A stretch of 7,614 nt of DNA from the NCBI GenBank assembly GCA_019454705.1, contig JACFNS010000054.1, forward strand, positions 2,913-10,526, given 5' to 3'. Made by a program: the position numbers and the translations under genes. The notes under the pieces are model-generated. The model worked only from the letters and a program-made list of their open reading frames with translations. It did no database searches and was not told the DNA's origin. Positions 4,620 through 7,614 of this stretch are shown piece by piece (position 1 is the stretch's first letter; each line of letters begins with the position of its first letter). The stretch is from Taibaiella sp. (GTDB lineage Bacteria; Bacteroidota; Bacteroidia; Chitinophagales; Chitinophagaceae).

Positions 4620-6248
4620 ATGAACCTGGAATTCAATAAGAACGAAGATGCAATGAAGCTGGCCGTTAGCCAGATGAAACAACGCCACGCACAGGTAAGC
4701 CTGGGCGGCGGCAAAAAGGCCATTGAGAAAAACAAGGAAAGGGGCAAAATGTCCCCCCGCGAGCGCATTCAGTACCTTATTGACAAAGGCAGCGTTTTTA
4801 CCGAAATCGGTTCTTTTGCAGGTTGGGATATGTACCCCGAGCATGGGGGCTGCCCTTCAGGCGGCACCGTGGCAGGACTGGGCTATGTAAAAGGCCGTCA
4901 GTGCGTAATAGTAGCTAACGATAATACTGTGAAAGCGGGAGCATGGTTTCCCATCACAGGCAAGAAAAATCTGCGTCTGCAGGAGATAGCCATGGAAAAC
5001 CACCTGCCAGTGATATACATAGTGGACAGCGCAGGCGTGTACCTGCCCATGCAGGACGAGATTTTCCCTGATAAAGAACACTTCGGCAGGATATTCCGCA
5101 ACAATGCGCAGATGAGCGCTATGGGCATCACGCAGATAGCCGCCGTTATGGGTAGTTGTGTAGCGGGTGGGGCCTACTTGCCTATTATGAGCGACGAAAC
5201 CCTGATGGTAGAAGGTAATGGTTCTATCTTCCTGGCAGGCCCCTACCTGGTAAAAGCCGCCATTGGCGAAGATGCCGATATACAGACCCTGGGCGGAGCT
5301 AAAACGCATACAGAAATCAGCGGCATCGCCGACTATAAATTTGATACCGAACAGGAATGCCTCGACCAGGTAAAACGTATTATTGATAAAATTGGCGAAC
5401 AGCCACGTGCCGGCTTCGACAGGGTAAAACCTGAAGCGCCTAAAAAAGACCCTAAGGAAATTTACGGCTTTGTGTCGGTGGACAACAGCAAACAGTACGA
5501 TGTGGTGGAAGTGATAGAGCGCCTGGTGGACAATTCAGAGTTCGACCAGTTCAAGCAGGACTATGGCAAAACTATCGTTTGCGGTTACGCCCGTATCGAT
5601 GGCTGGGCGGTAGGCATTGTCGCCAACCAACGTACTGTTATCAAAAACACCAAAGGCGAAATACAGATAGGCGGCGTGATATACAACGACAGTGCCGATA
5701 AAGCCGCACGTTTTATCCAGAACTGCAACCAGAAAAAAATACCACTGGTGTTCCTGCAGGACGTAACCGGCTTTATGGTAGGCAGCCGCAGCGAACATTC
5801 GGGTATTATTAAAGATGGTGCCAAACTTGTGAATGCCGTTGCTAATTCCGTTGTGCCTAAAATCACCATCGTAATAGGTAATTCGTACGGCGCGGGCAAC
5901 TACGCTATGTGCGGCAAGGCTTACGACCCCCGTTTTATATACGCCTGGCCCAACGCTAAGATAGCCGTAATGGGCGGCGCGCAGGCGGCTAAAACATTGT
6001 TGCAGATACAGGTGGCATCGCTCAAATCAAAAGGCGAAGAGATAACACCCGAAAAAGAGCAGGAGCTGTTGAAGCATATTACAGACAAATACGATTCACA
6101 AACCTCGTCTTACTATGCCGCGGCACGCCTTTGGGTCGATGATATTATTGATCCCATAGATACCCGCCGCGTCATCAGCGAAGGTATAGCTGCCGCCAAC
6201 CACAATCCTGAGATGAAGGACTTTAAGACAGGGGTCTTTCAGGTTTAG
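4620..6248 (+). CDS. Acyl-CoA carboxylase carboxyltransferase (beta) subunit, methylcrotonyl-CoA carboxylase-like
   Basis: This 542-residue protein is a full-length biotin-dependent carboxyltransferase with both crotonase-fold halves. The N-terminal half has GGTVAG (81-86), DSAGVYLPMQDE (136-147), FGRIF (155-159) and GSCVAGGAYLP (178-188), whose glycines form the first oxyanion hole. The C-terminal half has FLQDVTGFMVG (378-388), then NSYGAGNYAMCGKAY (421-435) and PNAKIAVMGG (444-453). From memory, its motifs and C-terminal YYAAARLWVDDIIDP align better with methylcrotonyl-CoA carboxylase beta (leucine breakdown) than with propionyl-CoA carboxylase. A short insertion near 338-350 relative to human MCCC2 is apparent. 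It moves CO2 from biotin on an alpha subunit to the acyl-CoA; no alpha or biotin carboxyl carrier gene is in this window, so the substrate is unproven. It acts in the cytoplasm. The gene appears monocistronic, with a -7 box at 4589, and its TAG overlaps the ispH stop. Confidence 0.92.
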   Translation: MNLEFNKNEDAMKLAVSQMKQRHAQVSLGGGKKAIEKNKERGKMSPRERIQYLIDKGSVFTEIGSFAGWDMYPEHGGCPSGGTVAGLGYVKGRQCVIVANDNTVKAGAWFPITGKKNLRLQEIAMENHLPVIYIVDSAGVYLPMQDEIFPDKEHFGRIFRNNAQMSAMGITQIAAVMGSCVAGGAYLPIMSDETLMVEGNGSIFLAGPYLVKAAIGEDADIQTLGGAKTHTEISGIADYKFDTEQECLDQVKRIIDKIGEQPRAGFDRVKPEAPKKDPKEIYGFVSVDNSKQYDVVEVIERLVDNSEFDQFKQDYGKTIVCGYARIDGWAVGIVANQRTVIKNTKGEIQIGGVIYNDSADKAARFIQNCNQKKIPLVFLQDVTGFMVGSRSEHSGIIKDGAKLVNAVANSVVPKITIVIGNSYGAGNYAMCGKAYDPRFIYAWPNAKIAVMGGAQAAKTLLQIQVASLKSKGEEITPEKEQELLKHITDKYDSQTSSYYAAARLWVDDIIDPIDTRRVISEGIAAANHNPEMKDFKTGVFQV

Positions 6249-7477
6249 GCAGCGGTCCACTCACTCATTACCTGTTCCAGTTGGGGCAGGTTGCCGGTCA
6301 GCTCGGCTATGCGGTGTACCACACCCTCTACCAGTGCATCAGGGCAGGAAGCGCCCGAGGTAATGAGTATGTTCAATGGCCTTTTGGCAGGCAGGTAATC
6401 GGTCGTAACTTTCTCGGTATGGCTGTGCAGGTCAAAGTGGGATATGTTGTTTCCGTCCAGCAGGCAGGTTTCGTTCTTTACAAAGTAGGTAGGTAGTTTT
6501 TCCTCGCAGAGTTCTACCAGGTGCGAAGTGTTGCTGCTGTTGTAGCCGCCTATTACTATGGCCAGGTCGGCAGGTTGCTCCAGCATACCTTGCACGGCGC
6601 TTTGGTTGTCGTTGGTGGCGTAGCAGAGTGTGTCCCTTGTGTCAGCAAATCGCTCACTTATTTTGTCAGCGGAAAGCTGGTAATGCTCAATCATCACCTG
6701 TTTCAGGTAGTCGGCTATACCCTGGGTTTCGCTTGCTAGCATGGTAGTTTGGTTTACCACACCAATGCGTTGCAGGTCTTTGCTTACATCAAAACCGTCT
6801 GAATGCTGCCATTTGAAGTCTGTGTAAAACTGGTCTGCAGGTAGTTCTCCGGTTATGTACCGCGACAAAAGTTCAGCCTGTGCCATATCCTTTACCACTA
6901 CAGTAGGTGCGTTCTCCTTACTGTGGGAGAATGTAGCTCTTGTTTCTTCGTGGCGGGGTTTGCCATGTACTACTATGGTATATCCTTCGTGGCCTATTTT
7001 CTCAGCACGGTTCCATACTTTCTCTACAAATGGGCAGGTGGTTTCGTAATGGGAGGGCTCAATACCTATCTCCTTGAGCTTTTGTTCAATTTCAATGGTA
7101 GTGCCAAATGCGGGTATGATGACGATGTCGTCGCTGGTCAATTCGCTCCAGTCTATCAGCATCTTGCCTTTGGTGTCCATCATAAAACGTACGCCCATGT
7201 TCTGTAGGTCAGCGTTTACGCCGGGGTTATGTATCATTTCACTCAGCAGAAACACACGCTTGCCCAGGTTTTCTGCTACCGCCCTGAAGGCTATTTCTAT
7301 AGCGTTCTCCACACCATAGCAAAACCCGAAATGTCTTGCCAGGTATATGTTTACATCGCCTATTTGCAGTCGGGTAGGAGAGAAGTCTTTTTTCATCTTA
7401 TCAGCCACTTTGCGCTGCTGCTTGATAGCCGTAATCAACGGGCTGCGATAATGAACGGGAACGTCAAATGATTTCAT
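6245..7477 (-). CDS. ispH: 4-hydroxy-3-methylbut-2-enyl diphosphate reductase (IspH/LytB)
   Basis: This is the final MEP-pathway enzyme: it reduces HMBPP to isopentenyl and dimethylallyl diphosphate using a [4Fe-4S] cluster in the cytoplasm. The three cluster cysteines are Cys53 (HFGFCYGVENAI), Cys148 (TTCPFVEKV) and Cys285 (DTLCYATNDNQ). Substrate residues include His83 (IHNP), His176 and Glu178 (RHEET), Thr244-Thr245 (NQTTML) and Ser314-Ser315-Asn316 (NSSNT). At 410 residues it is longer than E. coli IspH (316), with about 40 extra N-terminal residues and internal insertions, as I recall for Bacteroidota homologues. I chose ATG at 7477, giving MKSFDVPVHYRS. An upstream in-frame TTG at 7489 lies inside the -7 box TAACTTTG and is unlikely to be used. 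Its TAA overlaps the converging carboxylase TAG. Confidence 0.95.
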   Translation of the reverse strand: MKSFDVPVHYRSPLITAIKQQRKVADKMKKDFSPTRLQIGDVNIYLARHFGFCYGVENAIEIAFRAVAENLGKRVFLLSEMIHNPGVNADLQNMGVRFMMDTKGKMLIDWSELTSDDIVIIPAFGTTIEIEQKLKEIGIEPSHYETTCPFVEKVWNRAEKIGHEGYTIVVHGKPRHEETRATFSHSKENAPTVVVKDMAQAELLSRYITGELPADQFYTDFKWQHSDGFDVSKDLQRIGVVNQTTMLASETQGIADYLKQVMIEHYQLSADKISERFADTRDTLCYATNDNQSAVQGMLEQPADLAIVIGGYNSSNTSHLVELCEEKLPTYFVKNETCLLDGNNISHFDLHSHTEKVTTDYLPAKRPLNILITSGASCPDALVEGVVHRIAELTGNLPQLEQVMSEWTAA

Positions 7478-7486
7478 AACCGGGCA

Positions 7487-7494
7487 CAAAGTTA
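7487..7494 (-). promoter_or_regulatory. -7 promoter box of ispH
   Basis: Read on the minus strand, TAACTTTG matches TAnnTTTG. It ends nine bases before the ATG at 7477, so transcription starting about five bases further on would give a leader of only a few bases. No TTTG box is visible 19-21 bases upstream, so the promoter may be weak or activator-dependent, or the leader longer from another start. Confidence 0.5.
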
Positions 7495-7550
7495 AACAAT
7501 GCAGTAGTTAAAGTATTGCCCGGGAAATGTCAATGTGTTAAAATTCGACA

Positions 7551-7580
7551 ATAAAAAAGGCCTCACGATGGTGAAGCCCC
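7551..7580 (-). terminator. Rho-independent terminator, minus strand, for a gene beyond the right edge
   Basis: On the minus strand GGCTTCAC-CATC-GTGAGGCC (7578-7559) forms an eight-position stem with one mismatch, followed directly by TTTTTT (7558-7553). The plus-strand reading lacks a good T-run, so the terminator serves leftward transcription from outside the window and insulates ispH. Confidence 0.7.
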
Positions 7581-7581
7581 T

Positions 7582-7614
7582 TTAAAATGATATGTATATG
7601 TTATTTTTCGTAAT
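7582..7614 (-). CDS. Possible C-terminal codons of a minus-strand gene entering from the right
   Basis: One minus-strand frame is open from the right edge and reads ITKNNIYISF then TAA at 7584-7582, three bases before the terminator stem region. The C-terminal Phe with hydrophobic residues at -3 and -5 fits the end of an outer-membrane beta-barrel, but ten residues cannot establish this. Another minus frame stops earlier (YEK then TAA), so the reading frame is uncertain. The terminator makes some gene ending here likely. Confidence 0.3.
   Translation of the reverse strand: MTKNNIYISF

Noticed and set aside
4857..5309. Minus-strand open frame of 150 codons within the carboxylase gene
   Set aside because: The plus strand encodes a fully conserved enzyme here; the antisense frame has no recognisable features.
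7478..7489. Four-residue N-terminal extension of IspH from TTG at 7489
   Set aside because: The TTG lies in the -7 promoter box, and ATG at 7477 gives the N-terminus expected for the family in this phylum.

Overview
The window looks like chromosomal DNA of a Bacteroidota bacterium, probably of the Chitinophagaceae or Sphingobacteriia type. Three promoter -7 boxes fit the phylum's TAnnTTTG pattern, one of them with a TTTG box 20 bases upstream. Start codons lack clear Shine-Dalgarno sequences. IspH carries the N-terminal extension I associate with this phylum. The family and genus are inference.

Layout from left to right. (1) Bases 1-2311 hold two AT-rich genes in one orientation joined by an ATGA stop/start overlap: a tyrosine- and asparagine-rich protein built of repeated beta-strand units (its start lies at or beyond the left edge), then a secreted TPR-like protein. 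(2) Bases 2312-2524 hold an 18-base perfect palindrome and a textbook Bacteroidota promoter. (3) Bases 2525-4036 hold a GC-rich gene whose N-terminus resembles a phage terminase small subunit and whose C-terminal half is low-complexity. Palindromic repeat elements sit inside this gene in frame. (4) Bases 4037-4619 hold no gene but a dense cluster of two-hairpin, REP-like repeats plus other direct repeats. (5) Bases 4620-6248 encode an acyl-CoA carboxylase carboxyltransferase (beta) subunit closest to methylcrotonyl-CoA carboxylase. (6) Bases 6245-7477 on the minus strand encode IspH, the last enzyme of the MEP isoprenoid pathway. It converges on the carboxylase gene so tightly that the two stop codons overlap. 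(7) Bases 7478-7614 hold the ispH promoter, a minus-strand terminator and perhaps the last codons of a further minus-strand gene.

The carboxylase and IspH are ordinary metabolic genes with no shared pathway; their proximity looks incidental. The first two genes may form a small operon of unknown function. I see no defence system, CRISPR array, tRNA, rRNA or complete transposon. The unusual feature is the number of palindromic repeat families (at least five) in about 2 kb. One of them is read as protein (PPLGG-RG peptides) inside the terminase-like gene, with repeat spacings of 54, 69 and 54 bases, all multiples of three. This resembles the Rickettsia palindromic elements that insert into open reading frames, and is the best candidate here for something not well described.
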